Numbered from the stretch's first letter, positions 39,895-50,175 are shown. The stretch: 64,000 nt of DNA from Chrysopilus asiliformis (GCA_964034945.1 OZ035960.1:66295088-66359087), one strand, 5' to 3'. Translations and numbers: made by a program. The notes: generated by a model from the letters alone, not told the origin.

Positions 39895-40092
39895 CTCGAG
39901 GCCGAAGGCCGAGTAAAGAAGAAGGCGAGAGCTGAAATATATTTAAATAATTTTACGTAACATCTCCATACATCAAATTCCAACAATTCAAGTGCGAGGG
40001 GCGAGGCCGTAGGCCGACGGGGGCAGGGAGGCCGAAGGCCGACCTGTGGAAGGGGGATGAACCGCGAAGCGGTTCGGGGCGCAGCCCCTAGT
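39895..40092 (+). other. GC-rich palindromic tract ending in a Helitron-like 3' terminus
   Basis: Repeated GAGGCCGAAGGCCGA palindromes lie at 39898, 39996 and 40029. These are followed by hairpins ACCGCGAAGCGGT and GGGGCGCAGCCCC, then CTAG|T (40088-40092). A terminal GC hairpin followed by CTAGT is the expected 3' structure of a Helitron. Which 5' end it pairs with is not settled. Confidence 0.5.
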
Positions 40093-40135
40093 AGAGTAAT
40101 AAAACATTACACAGAGTAATTTTTAAAAACAAATT

Positions 40136-41585
40136 TGTAACGAAATTCCATGCTTCAAATCTTTCATTCTCGAAAATTTCAAAATTCGTTTTCTTTAAGA
40201 AATTAAACGTCGACATCCCAAAGGAAGGGACATCACCCTATCGAAGAATTCGTTGTAACCTTAAAATCGAAAGAGTCAAACTGTAAAATCCTGAAAGTAG
40301 AACCATTGACCAATCAAAGCTAGACAAGTAGCAATTCGCCGTACGGTAAATTTGTCTAGCAGGCAGTGATCGAAACAATGGCCTTTGTCTCCTGGATAGA
40401 ACATTCTAGAAGTCGAACGAAGATCTATTGACTTTTTTTTATTACTTTCGGCTGCGAGTTGCAAGTTTTTTTTTTGTTTTTTCCTTTTTTTTCGGTTCGA
40501 GACGAATGACGCGCGCCGATGAAAAAGGGAGTAAATGTTGAACCGAGTAAGCGGACGGTCGTCCGATCGAGTGTAGGAAAGTTAGGATAAGTGACTTGAA
40601 TTCTGTGGGGGAAAAACAGGAAAAGTGAAGGGAAATTTGAGAGGAAAGGACAGGAAAAGTGATGGGATTTCTGTTGGGAAAAAAAACAGGAAAAGTGACG
40701 GGATATTTGAGGGGAAAAGACAGGAGAAGTGATTTGATTTCGGTTGGATAAGACAGGAAAAAAGTGAAGGGATTTTTGTTGGGATCAAAGCAGGAAATAA
40801 GTGAAGGGATTTTTGAGGGGAAAAGACAGGAAAAGTGATTTGATTTCTGTTGGATAAGACAGGAAAAAGGAAGGGATATTTGAGGGGAAAAGACAGGAAA
40901 AGTGATTTGATTTCTGTTGGATAAGACAGGAAAAAGGAAGGGATATTTGAGGGGAAAAGACAGGAGAAGTGATTTGATTTCTGTTGGATAAGACAGGAAA
41001 AAAGTGAAGGGATTTTTTGAGGGGATAAAGACAGGAAAAGTGAAGGGATATTTGAGAGGAAAGGACAGGAAAAGTGATGGGATTTCTGTTGGGATCAAAG
41101 CAGGAAATAAGTGAAGGGATATTTGAGGGGAAAGGACAGGAAAAGTGATTTGATTTCTGTTGGATAAGACAGGAAAAAAGTGAAGGGATTTTTGAGGGGA
41201 AAAGACAGGAAAAGTGATGGGATTTGGGGAAGGGAAGTGTGTAGTGCACCAAGGAAAACAAATACAAGAAGGACGCGCAAGAAGGACAACAAAGACGATT
41301 AGAGGTCTGGACGGAAAGAGAAGGGAGAAGGCAACTCGAACAAATAGGGTAAGTCTGCATAAATTTTTTTTAATGGTTAATTAACTTTGTTGATATGAGA
41401 GAGGTGCGACGGTCGGCCCGATGGAGGGGCGCGACGTGAAGGTGTGACTAAGAGGACGAGTAATGCAGGTGACGTCCGCCATTCTTCCACCCCATAGTGT
41501 AACTCTTGATTAATTTTGTTTACCCTTTTCTCTCGTTTCGTGCTTGGCACTCCCTTGGTAAAGTAAAGAACCCACCCCAATAACA
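40136..41585 (+). repeat. Gypsy 5' LTR (1450 bp)
   Basis: Begins TGTAACGAAATTCC and ends CCAATAACA. Positions 40610-41230 contain an irregular minisatellite built from AAAGACAGGAAAAGTGA, TTTCTGTTGGATAAGACAGG and GGGATATTTGAGGGGAAA units. A TATA box was not obvious. Long reading frames on the minus strand here are by-products of the repeat. Confidence 0.95.
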
Positions 41586-41586
41586 A

Positions 41587-41600
41587 TGGCGCCCAACGGG
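41587..41600 (+). other. Primer binding site, tRNA-Lys-like
   Basis: TGGCGCCCAACGGG starts one base after the LTR. Its first 12 bases equal the classical tRNA-Lys(1,2)-type primer site. Confidence 0.75.
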
Positions 41601-41814
41601 TACCGCTTGCGCTTATCCACCTAGTGGGTAAACGCAGCGGAACAAGCCCCAACAAACAAGATTCTGTTTTTTTTTGCAAGTGCTTCCATCTTGTTTGTAA
41701 CGTCTCTTGTGTCTTAGACATTTTCCCCGAACTTAACGTTCAATTGTTAGTTTATTTCATCTTTGATTTTTTTTTGCCTTTTGATTGATTAATGTTCAAC
41801 GAAGATCGATCACA

Positions 41815-42270
41815 ACGAAGCATAGCTTTGCTATCCCGATTGTCTCGCCGAAGAACATTTGTCGATTGGTCAAAATTCAAATTTATATGACGTAATGGAT
41901 TACAGCGATGTATAGCTCAGCTATCCCGACTGTCTTACTTCAAAAACGTTTGAATTTAAAAATGCAGGTGACGTCAGAGGCAATGAAAAAGTGGAGTGTA
42001 GCCTAGCTACCCCAACTGTCTTGCTTATGACTTAGCCTTGTCATTTGCTTATTATTTGAGACGTCCCGAAGCCAATTTTTACCGGAAGGATGGCGGAAGG
42101 GCGATCTGGGCGAATTAACTGTGAGTCGGAATCGATTGTCATTGTTTGGGCAATCCTACAATTGAAGCTTTCGATTCGGTTAATTCGGATAGATCCACCC
42201 AGTAGAGTTAAAATCATAGCCTCGAAGCAATTGAACGCAGAAGAAATTAGCTAGGCTATTTCGACTGTCT
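41815..42270 (+). promoter_or_regulatory. Four copies of a TAGC-NNN-GCTA dyad plus ACTGTCTT in the Gypsy leader
   Basis: Dyads at 41822-41834 (ATAGCtttGCTAT), 41912-41924 (ATAGCtcaGCTAT), 41998-42010 (GTAGCctaGCTAC) and 42247-42257 (TAGCtagGCTA, shorter), each followed by a block like CCCGACTGTCTT. Spacing is 86-250 bp. They may be protein-binding sites or RNA hairpins in the leader; function is inference. Confidence 0.65.
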
Positions 42271-42480
42271 TGTTATCGAGTAAATTTTTTGCAAGTTTCG
42301 TTTAGTAAGTAAAGAACTTCTTCGCATGTTTGCCGAGCGCTTGTCTGTTGGTGCCGGCTGTCGTATCTCTCTCTTCTAGTATGTTTATGCAGACACAGTT
42401 AAAATATAATTTTTTTTTAAATTACGCACAATTTTTTTTATAATTAAATTTCATTAAATTAATCTATAACTTAAAATAAA

Positions 42481-44331
42481 ATGGCCGAAGGAGGAGCAAT
42501 CCCGAAAGATTCGCGATATAATCTTCGTTCGACATCTCGAAAGGATTCTTCCGATGAATTACCTAATCCGGTTGGTCAAATGATACCACCGGATAAACAC
42601 GTACCAACGGATAACGAGCCGCGGTCTTACGTAGGCCTTGCTAGGCCCAAAACACCTGATATGTCTTTGCGGCGATCCGCCATGCTGCACCAAGCAGCTC
42701 TAACAACACCTAGATTTTTACCTCCCCGTGATTCAGAATTACGACCTCAGACCAAAGTTGATAATCGCGACTCAGGCCGAGTCCGACCGACACCAAGAAA
42801 TACGCCCTTTAATCGGAACTTGGGCTCACCTAGGGAATCCTTAGTGTGGGATGATAATTTCTGTTCATTTGATTCTAGAGAAGCTAACCCAAACGATCGT
42901 AACTCAGATTTTCGAAATTACGCTAGACCCAACCCCCCTCAGAATGTTCATTTACGAAGGGAGGGTCGCTCAAATGTCTCACACAGTAGAAGAGCCACTC
43001 CGAACCGGGATGAAGACGAGTTGGCAACCCTTCGACGCGCGGTAGATGATCTGACTCAAACTCTTTTAGGCCCCGATGGCGTTTATCAGCGAGAATCTCG
43101 GAGATTTGAACCCGACGACGGACAGAGACGTAGAAGGGCAAAGAGTCCAGTCTCGGCTTGGGGGTTGAAGTTCGATGCCTCCAATTCTGGGATATCTGTC
43201 GAGGACTTCGTGTTTCGCTTAGAAACCCTACAAAGGCGGGAACACGTCCCAGACAGGTATATGGAAGATAATTTCCATCGCTTCCTGATAGGCAAGGCAG
43301 ACTCCTGGTTTTGGAGTTACGAACGGACACACCCCCGGTCGAGCTGGACAGAAATCAAGCACGCCGTCCTACGCCATTTCTGTCAAGCGGAGACGGATCA
43401 TGAGGTTATCCGCTCAATCATGGATCGCAACCAAGGGCCTAGAGAGAGTATCGATGACTACCTCTTTGTCATTCAAAATCTGCTGAGTCGATTGCGAACT
43501 CCCATGCCGGATCGAGACGTAGTCGACATCCTTCGAAGAGGTGTCAACCCAACGATCGCGCAAATGATCTTCTCATCTTCGATATCTGATTTAGACTGTT
43601 TTAGGGAGCTATGTCGTCGCGCGGAGCGTCAGCTTGTTCACGCCCATAGCCGTCCCTATAGGCCCGTAGTAACAGGCCAGAGAGTAACGCATGAACTCGT
43701 GGCAGGATCTTACACCCCTCCCGAGTCTCAGGGTTCCGATCCGATTAGACAGCTTAACCGGTCAGTAACTGGTGGAAGAGTCGGTAGTGGACCTTATCCC
43801 CACTCCGAGTTCCAAAGCCAAGATCCGTTAAGACCGCCAGCCGGTTTGAAAAGACAGGTGCTGGAACTCGCGGCAGGACCTCACTCCCCTCCCGAATTCC
43901 TGAACCACGACCAGACCAATTCAGCTTGGAGGCCAGAGACGAGTCGAGGGCTTGTGGGTGGACCTTACCACCACCCAGAGTCGTGGTCAGACCGAGCGAC
44001 CGGCAGATACAGCCAGCCGTTATGTAGGAGGAACGACGGGAACTTGGACGGACCTAACGCCCCGTACCAGGCCCCGATAGTACCTGAGGTACACGCGTTG
44101 CAGCGGGTCGAAGTAAACAGACAATCTTGGCGTTGCTGGAACTGCGAGAGGGTCGGTCACGGGTTTTTCGATTGCCCGGACCCTCAGCGACGACTGTTCT
44201 GTTATACATGCGGCATGAAGGGTGTTGCGAAAGCCACGTGTCCCAAATGTGAGCCGAAAAACTTAGCGGTCGACCAAGCGACATCGGGGAATCCTCGGTC
44301 GGCAAACGCAACCCCGAGCAGGCGACAATAA
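42481..44331 (+). CDS. gag: Gypsy Gag polyprotein
   Basis: 616 residues from ATG 42481, forming the capsid/nucleocapsid precursor. The N-terminal 200 residues are Arg/Pro-rich and low in complexity. The Retrotrans_gag capsid core is at about residues 225-395 (WSYERTHPRSSWTEIKHAVL, then DRNQGPRESIDDYLFVIQNL). A Pro/Gly-rich linker with a repeated 'GPxxxPEx' phrase follows. The first zinc knuckle is canonical: CWNCERVGHGFFDC. The second, CYTCGMKGVAKATCPKC, lacks the usual His. The frame stops at TAA 44329-44331; pol lies in the -1 frame and overlaps the end of gag. Confidence 0.93.
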   Translation: MAEGGAIPKDSRYNLRSTSRKDSSDELPNPVGQMIPPDKHVPTDNEPRSYVGLARPKTPDMSLRRSAMLHQAALTTPRFLPPRDSELRPQTKVDNRDSGRVRPTPRNTPFNRNLGSPRESLVWDDNFCSFDSREANPNDRNSDFRNYARPNPPQNVHLRREGRSNVSHSRRATPNRDEDELATLRRAVDDLTQTLLGPDGVYQRESRRFEPDDGQRRRRAKSPVSAWGLKFDASNSGISVEDFVFRLETLQRREHVPDRYMEDNFHRFLIGKADSWFWSYERTHPRSSWTEIKHAVLRHFCQAETDHEVIRSIMDRNQGPRESIDDYLFVIQNLLSRLRTPMPDRDVVDILRRGVNPTIAQMIFSSSISDLDCFRELCRRAERQLVHAHSRPYRPVVTGQRVTHELVAGSYTPPESQGSDPIRQLNRSVTGGRVGSGPYPHSEFQSQDPLRPPAGLKRQVLELAAGPHSPPEFLNHDQTNSAWRPETSRGLVGGPYHHPESWSDRATGRYSQPLCRRNDGNLDGPNAPYQAPIVPEVHALQRVEVNRQSWRCWNCERVGHGFFDCPDPQRRLFCYTCGMKGVAKATCPKCEPKNLAVDQATSGNPRSANATPSRRQ

Positions 44332-47300
44332 TCATCGACAAAAGTAACGCACCCGACGTACCAATTACAATACTACCCAGACCTTCAAACAACTCACCAT
44401 CTGACGTATCAACATCTGACGTATCAACACCTGACTTACCAACACCTGACTTACCAATAACTTTGCGAGAACGAGAAATAGCTTATCAGGAGGCGCGGCG
44501 AAGAATTTTTGGAGATTTGAACGAATTGGTGTCACAGCCAAAACGTTCTACTATACGTACCAAAAAGTATTTCCAAGCCAGAGCCCAGCTTCGAAAAGCG
44601 GCCGTATCGGCCATCATGTCATTGCCAAACGATAACCGAATGTACAAAGAGATCTTCTTCGGCGAAGAGAAAATCATCGGACTAATAGACACTGGGGCGT
44701 CTATTAGCTGTTTGGGTAATGGGGCTGAAGAATTACTAAAAAGATTAGATCTGAAACTTCATCGCTTGTCGTCGAAGGTTCATACGGCCGATGGATCAGC
44801 CCAGCCGATCCTTGGTTACATCACAATACCAGTAAAGTGCGATGATACCACCAAACGTCATACCTTCTACATCGTACCTAGCCTAGCTCAATCGCTTTAC
44901 CTAGGCGTAGATTTCTGTAAGGATTTTCATCTACTGCAGATTTCTTCGCTTGATGGTCTCGAGCCAAGTGAAGATCAGAACGTCCACAACTTGTCATCGA
45001 AAGATCGTCTCAAACTAAATAGCCTAATCACACAATTCCCCTCGTGTGAGGTCCTAGGATTAGGTAAGACCCATCTAGAAGAGCACATTATCGACGTAGG
45101 CGACGCATCCCCTGTGAAGCAGAAGCACTACCCGGTATCGCCAGCCATTCAGCGGTTGATGTTCGAGGAGCTTGACCGGATGTTGGCTCTGGGGGTCATC
45201 GAGGAGAGTGACAGCGCTTGGAATTCTCCAGTGGTCCTTGTTCGTAAGCCCGGTAAGAATCGACTCTGCCTCGATTCGAGGCGGGTAAACCGGCTTACGA
45301 AGAAGGACGCCTATCCGCTGCCTCAAGTCGATGGCCTCCTGAGTCGGCTTCAGGATACTCGAGTTATCTCGAGCATTGACCTGAAGGATGCGTTCTGGCA
45401 GATACCGTTGGCACGATCGTCAAGGGATAAAACGGCCTTCACCGTTCCGGGAAGACCGTTGTATCACTTCACGGTCATGCCATTCGGTTTGTGCAATGCT
45501 CCGCAGAGGATGTGCCGCCTCGTCGATAAGGTGCTCAAGCACGTCCGACCGGAATACAGAGAAATGATCATGATGTACTTGGACGACCTGTTAGTGTTCA
45601 CTCCCGATCTAGATACACACTTCAAGGTGTTGGCTGAAATTGCTCGTTGCCTTCAGTTGGCCGGTCTGACCATCAATGTGGCCAAGAGCAGATTCTGCAT
45701 GAAGCAGGTGAAGTATCTTGGTTACATTGTTGGTGAGGACGGCCTTCGGACCGACCCTTCCAAGATCTCAGCAATGCAGGACTTTCCAGCACCTAAGTCC
45801 GTAAAGCAAGTGCGCAGATTTCTTGGAATGGCCGGTTGGTATAGGCGCTTTATCGACAACTTCGCTACGCTGGCAGCACCGATATCAGACTGCCTAAAGA
45901 AAACGTCTGGGTCCTTTAAGTGGTCGGCAGAGGCACAAGAATCCTTCGAGAAGCTCAAATCGGCACTAATGACTGCTCCAGTTATGGCTAACCCTGACTT
46001 TAGCAAGCCGTTCATTATCCAAACTGATGCCAGCTCGATGGGTATAGGTTGCGTGCTGTGCCAAAAGGATGAAAATGGCGACGAACACCCAATCCTGTTC
46101 GTATCTCAAAAATTAAATGCGGCGCAAAGGAATTACACGGTGACTGAGCGCGAATGTTTAGCCGCGATATTAGCCGTCAAAAAGTTTCGCGCGTATATCG
46201 AGGGCTCCAGATTCACCATCATAACAGACCACGCGAGTCTGCGCTGGCTCATGGACCAAAAGGACCTTAGTGGACGCCTGGCTCGATGGTCCCTGAAGCT
46301 CCAGGGGTTCGATTTCGCCATCGAACACCGCAAGGGTATCCAGAACGTGGTTCCAGATGCCTTGTCCCGAGACATGGTTGCCGAAATCGTTGGAAGGGGG
46401 GGGGGTGCCGTTTTCGAAGTAAATATGGAGTCACCAGAGTTTGATTCTGAAGAGTATAAAACTCTACGGGACACCATACTTCAGAATCGGGACTCTTTTC
46501 CCGACCTTCGCGTTTCCGGGAACTATGTGCTCAAGCGTCTGGGCTTATACTCTGGATTCGATGTGACGGAGGACAACCCCTGGAAACTTTGGGTGCCGGA
46601 TGGTCTGACGTCCAATTTGGTTCTGGCGGCTCATGAGCCTCCGCAGGCCGCACATGGTGGTCGGTCTAAAACGCTCTTCCGATTGCGCGCGAAATACTAT
46701 TGGCCAGGGATGGCGAATCAGGTTCACGACTATATCGCTCAATGCGAAACCTGTAAAATGACCAAAGCACCTAACGTTGCATTAACACCTCCAATGGGGA
46801 AACCTTTCGTTGTAGACCGACCCTGGCAGAGGATCTACGTCGATCTGATGGGACCATACCCTCGATCGTCTGAAGGCAACACGACTCTGATTGTCGTTTT
46901 AGATCAGTTTTCGAAGTTTGTCAAGCTCCGAGCGTGGAGGAACGCTACGTCAAAGAAGATAGTAAAATATCTGAAAGACGAAATCTTCATGACGTATGGC
47001 GTCCCCGAAGACTTACTGACGGACAATGGATCGCAGTTCACGTCCAAAGAATTCAAAAAGTTTGTGGACTCATACCATGTCAACCACACTTTTACGGCCG
47101 TCTACTCTCCGCAGGCCAATGCTTCGGAGCGAGTCAATAGGTCCATACTGTCGGCGATTCGATCCTATGTCCGGAAAGATCAGAGGAATTGGGACGAATA
47201 CATAGCAGAGATAGCGTGTGCGCTCTGCAGTACTGTACACTCCGTAATTAAGTGTTCCCCATACTTCGCTAACTTTGGCCAACACATGGTAACAGATGGA

Positions 47301-47660
47301 AAAACGTATGCCCTATTACGAAAATTAAATCTTTTGGCCTCTGAAGGTATCATGATTGATGACGTACCAGATAAATTGCGGATTATCCGAAAACAGATAA
47401 AAAAATATATTGCAGAAGCGTATCAGAAGCAAGCCCAGCGATATAATCTCCGAACGCGAGCTAGAGAGTTACAAGTCGGACAAACAGTATACCGGCGTAA
47501 CTTCTCGCTTAGCAATGCAGCTAAGCATTATAACGCTAAGTTGGCTCCTAAGTTCTTAAAATCCACCGTCGTGAAGAAAATAGGCTCGCACATATATCAG
47601 CTCAACGACGAACACGGAAAGGATGTAGGGAACTACCACCTAAAGGACCTCCGGGAATGA
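44253..47660 (+). CDS. pol: Gypsy Pol polyprotein (PR-RT-RNase H-IN)
   Basis: The -1 frame relative to gag, open from 44253. The first internal ATG is well inside, so expression by frameshift is likely. Near its start a tandem 'SDVSTSDVSTPDLPTPDLP' stretch is visible. The aspartic protease has LIDTGASISCLG (about 44684). RT has LCLDSRRVN, SIDLKDAFWQIPL, VMPFGLCNAPQ and MMYLDDLLVF (catalytic YLDD, about 45575). RNase H follows with IQTDASSMGIGCVL, ERECLAAI and ITDHASLRWL. The integrase has an HHCC zinc region (HEPPQAAHGG, CETCK), then VDLMGPYP, LTDNGSQF and NASERVNRS (D, D, E). It ends at TGA 47658-47660. No stop or missing catalytic residue was seen, so it appears competent. Confidence 0.93.
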   Translation, partial: AEKLSGRPSDIGESSVGKRNPEQATIIIDKSNAPDVPITILPRPSNNSPSDVSTSDVSTPDLPTPDLPITLREREIAYQEARRRIFGDLNELVSQPKRSTIRTKKYFQARAQLRKAAVSAIMSLPNDNRMYKEIFFGEEKIIGLIDTGASISCLGNGAEELLKRLDLKLHRLSSKVHTADGSAQPILGYITIPVKCDDTTKRHTFYIVPSLAQSLYLGVDFCKDFHLLQISSLDGLEPSEDQNVHNLSSKDRLKLNSLITQFPSCEVLGLGKTHLEEHIIDVGDASPVKQKHYPVSPAIQRLMFEELDRMLALGVIEESDSAWNSPVVLVRKPGKNRLCLDSRRVNRLTKKDAYPLPQVDGLLSRLQDTRVISSIDLKDAFWQIPLARSSRDKTAFTVPGRPLYHFTVMPFGLCNAPQRMCRLVDKVLKHVRPEYREMIMMYLDDLLVFTPDLDTHFKVLAEIARCLQLAGLTINVAKSRFCMKQVKYLGYIVGEDGLRTDPSKISAMQDFPAPKSVKQVRRFLGMAGWYRRFIDNFATLAAPISDCLKKTSGSFKWSAEAQESFEKLKSALMTAPVMANPDFSKPFIIQTDASSMGIGCVLCQKDENGDEHPILFVSQKLNAAQRNYTVTERECLAAILAVKKFRAYIEGSRFTIITDHASLRWLMDQKDLSGRLARWSLKLQGFDFAIEHRKGIQNVVPDALSRDMVAEIVGRGGGAVFEVNMESPEFDSEEYKTLRDTILQNRDSFPDLRVSGNYVLKRLGLYSGFDVTEDNPWKLWVPDGLTSNLVLAAHEPPQAAHGGRSKTLFRLRAKYYWPGMANQVHDYIAQCETCKMTKAPNVALTPPMGKPFVVDRPWQRIYVDLMGPYPRSSEGNTTLIVVLDQFSKFVKLRAWRNATSKKIVKYLKDEIFMTYGVPEDLLTDNGSQFTSKEFKKFVDSYHVNHTFTAVYSPQANASERVNRSILSAIRSYVRKDQRNWDEYIAEIACALCSTVHSVIKCSPYFANFGQHMVTDGKTYALLRKLNLLASEGIMIDDVPDKLRIIRKQIKKYIAEAYQKQAQRYNLRTRARELQVGQTVYRRNFSLSNAAKHYNAKLAPKFLKSTVVKKIGSHIYQLNDEHGKDVGNYHLKDLRE
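44256..44262 (+). promoter_or_regulatory. Candidate -1 ribosomal frameshift site (G AAA AAC)
   Basis: In gag frame the heptamer reads ..G AAA AAC. The -1 (pol) frame becomes open at 44253, just after a TGA at 44250, and stays open through the end of pol. The overlap is therefore only 44253-44331 and this is the only shifty-looking heptamer I see in it. The first base is G and not the ideal A, so efficiency is uncertain. Confidence 0.5.
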
Positions 47661-48725
47661 CCACCGACGACTTCGACATAAGTTCTGGCCAGGTCAAATC
47701 GCTAGGCAATTGGATCTTACCACCAGCTGCCGATACGCGATTGGTAGACTGTCGCTAGGAGTATGAGACCTCATCCCTCAATTCCGCCGGCGACAAAACT
47801 CTAAGATCGTCCTCCATCATACACGCTATACCATCCTAGCTCAGACGATGTAAACAATAGGAAACAACATCCTGGCAAGGACGACAAATACGAATCTGAA
47901 ATGATAACCTCGGTAGGATTCAGGGACCTTACCACCCTAATCCCACCGCATGATAACCATGCTCAGACAACCCTAATTATGAATTATCTCTGGGTAGGCC
48001 TAATAAGCCATCCCGCGTGCTTCTCACGTCAATTACCGTAACATGATCCGCCTATTTGCAGTTTTGAGGGGAGAGACAGCTGGTCGCTGAGCCGGGATGG
48101 TATTGGTGTAACGCTCCGGAACTTCGATGAGCGGTTTTGCTGCCCGATTGTTGCAAATGCGGTAGTGTCACTAGTTGTTTACCCCCTCAGGGTTTTGCCT
48201 TGTCTATCTTTAGCTCCCTTCCTCTATCTTGACCGGTTAGGTGGACTACTCCAAAGGATTGATGTCGCACATTCAGACGTAATTGGTGTTGGTGACTCTC
48301 GCGTCTGTCTAGCAGAGAATCCGATGGCGTACTCTATCAACCCTAAAGATAGCAACAGTTAACTTACTTTTAATAACTCAAACTTAGAATCAGATCGTTC
48401 ATACGAAATTAATCATCGTTACATCACTGAAGTCGGCCTGTGTAAGATAATGAGTACGTGACTTTAAAACGAAACTGAAGCACCTGCAACCGGTTGAAAA
48501 CCAACTTCCCTTCGGGAAAGGAGGCTCGATTAGTATTTTGGTGTTGCTAACCGGACCACCCAACCAGGGAGGGGAGACACTCGAATTCTACACTGACAGC
48601 CCGGTTAACTCAGTAGAGCATGAAACCTCATCTCAGGGCGTGGTCGTGCCACACGTGGGCAACACTTGGAATTGTCTTTTTTTTCGCCCCTTCTTCCAGG
48701 CGGAGACTGCAAGAACGAGCGATGG
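47661..48725 (+). other. Gypsy 3' noncoding region
   Basis: About 1 kb between pol and the 3' LTR, with no frame of recognisable kind and no env. No strong polypurine tract is seen directly before the LTR (the last bases are GCAAGAACGAGCGATGG). Confidence 0.7.
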
Positions 48726-50175
48726 TGTAACGAAATTCCATGCTTCAAATCTTTCATTCTCGAAAATTTCAAAATTCGTTTTCTTTAAGAAATTAAACGT
48801 CGACATCCCAAAGGAAGGGACATCACCCTATCGAAGAATTCGTTGTAACCTTAAAATCGAAAGAGTCAAACTGTAAAATCCTGAAAGTAGAACCATTGAC
48901 CAATCAAAGCTAGACAAGTAGCAATTCGCCGTACGGTAAATTTGTCTAGCAGGCAGTGATCGAAACAATGGCCTTTGTCTCCTGGATAGAACATTCTAGA
49001 AGTCGAACGAAGATCTATTGACTTTTTTTTATTACTTTCGGCTGCGAGTTGCAAGTTTTTTTTTTGTTTTTTCCTTTTTTTTCGGTTCGAGACGAATGAC
49101 GCGCGCCGATGAAAAAGGGAGTAAATGTTGAACCGAGTAAGCGGACGGTCGTCCGATCGAGTGTAGGAAAGTTAGGATAAGTGACTTGAATTCTGTGGGG
49201 GAAAAACAGGAAAAGTGAAGGGAAATTTGAGAGGAAAGGACAGGAAAAGTGATGGGATTTCTGTTGGGAAAAAAAACAGGAAAAGTGACGGGATATTTGA
49301 GGGGAAAAGACAGGAGAAGTGATTTGATTTCGGTTGGATAAGACAGGAAAAAAGTGAAGGGATTTTTGTTGGGATCAAAGCAGGAAATAAGTGAAGGGAT
49401 TTTTGAGGGGAAAAGACAGGAAAAGTGATTTGATTTCTGTTGGATAAGACAGGAAAAAGGAAGGGATATTTGAGGGGAAAAGACAGGAAAAGTGATTTGA
49501 TTTCTGTTGGATAAGACAGGAAAAAGGAAGGGATATTTGAGGGGAAAAGACAGGAGAAGTGATTTGATTTCTGTTGGATAAGACAGGAAAAAAGTGAAGG
49601 GATTTTTTGAGGGGATAAAGACAGGAAAAGTGAAGGGATATTTGAGAGGAAAGGACAGGAAAAGTGATGGGATTTCTGTTGGGATCAAAGCAGGAAATAA
49701 GTGAAGGGATATTTGAGGGGAAAGGACAGGAAAAGTGATTTGATTTCTGTTGGATAAGACAGGAAAAAAGTGAAGGGATTTTTGAGGGGAAAAGACAGGA
49801 AAAGTGATGGGATTTGGGGAAGGGAAGTGTGTAGTGCACCAAGGAAAACAAATACAAGAAGGACGCGCAAGAAGGACAACAAAGACGATTAGAGGTCTGG
49901 ACGGAAAGAGAAGGGAGAAGGCAACTCGAACAAATAGGGTAAGTCTGCATAAATTTTTTTTAATGGTTAATTAACTTTGTTGATATGAGAGAGGTGCGAC
50001 GGTCGGCCCGATGGAGGGGCGCGACGTGAAGGTGTGACTAAGAGGACGAGTAATGCAGGTGACGTCCGCCATTCTTCCACCCCATAGTGTAACTCTTGAT
50101 TAATTTTGTTTACCCTTTTCTCTCGTTTCGTGCTTGGCACTCCCTTGGTAAAGTAAAGAACCCACCCCAATAACA
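48726..50175 (+). repeat. Gypsy 3' LTR (1450 bp)
   Basis: Same start, end, length and internal minisatellite as 40136-41585. The overlapping reading frames of the two copies translate identically. Confidence 0.95.

Larger units (their letters stand above)
40136..50175 (+). mobile_element. Gypsy-type LTR retrotransposon, complete
   Basis: A 10.0-kb element with LTRs, primer site, gag, pol (protease, RT, RNase H, integrase in Gypsy order) and a 1-kb 3' noncoding region. It has AATT on both sides (40132-40135 and 50176-50179) as a 4-bp target duplication. The LTRs have the same length and I found no difference where I compared them, so the insertion is recent. No env-like frame was recognised. 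It landed in repeat R1-type sequence. Confidence 0.95.

Noticed and set aside
40442..41360. Minus-strand frames of 218 and 191 codons (Phe/Pro/Ser-rich), duplicated at 49032-49950
   Set aside because: They lie in the LTR minisatellite and are duplicated only because the LTR is; no domain and low complexity.
47661..48725. Possible env gene of the Gypsy element
   Set aside because: No long frame, signal peptide or membrane segment was seen; treated as 3' noncoding sequence.
48165..48876. Short frames at the Gypsy 3' end and LTR border
   Set aside because: No domain; one crosses into the LTR.
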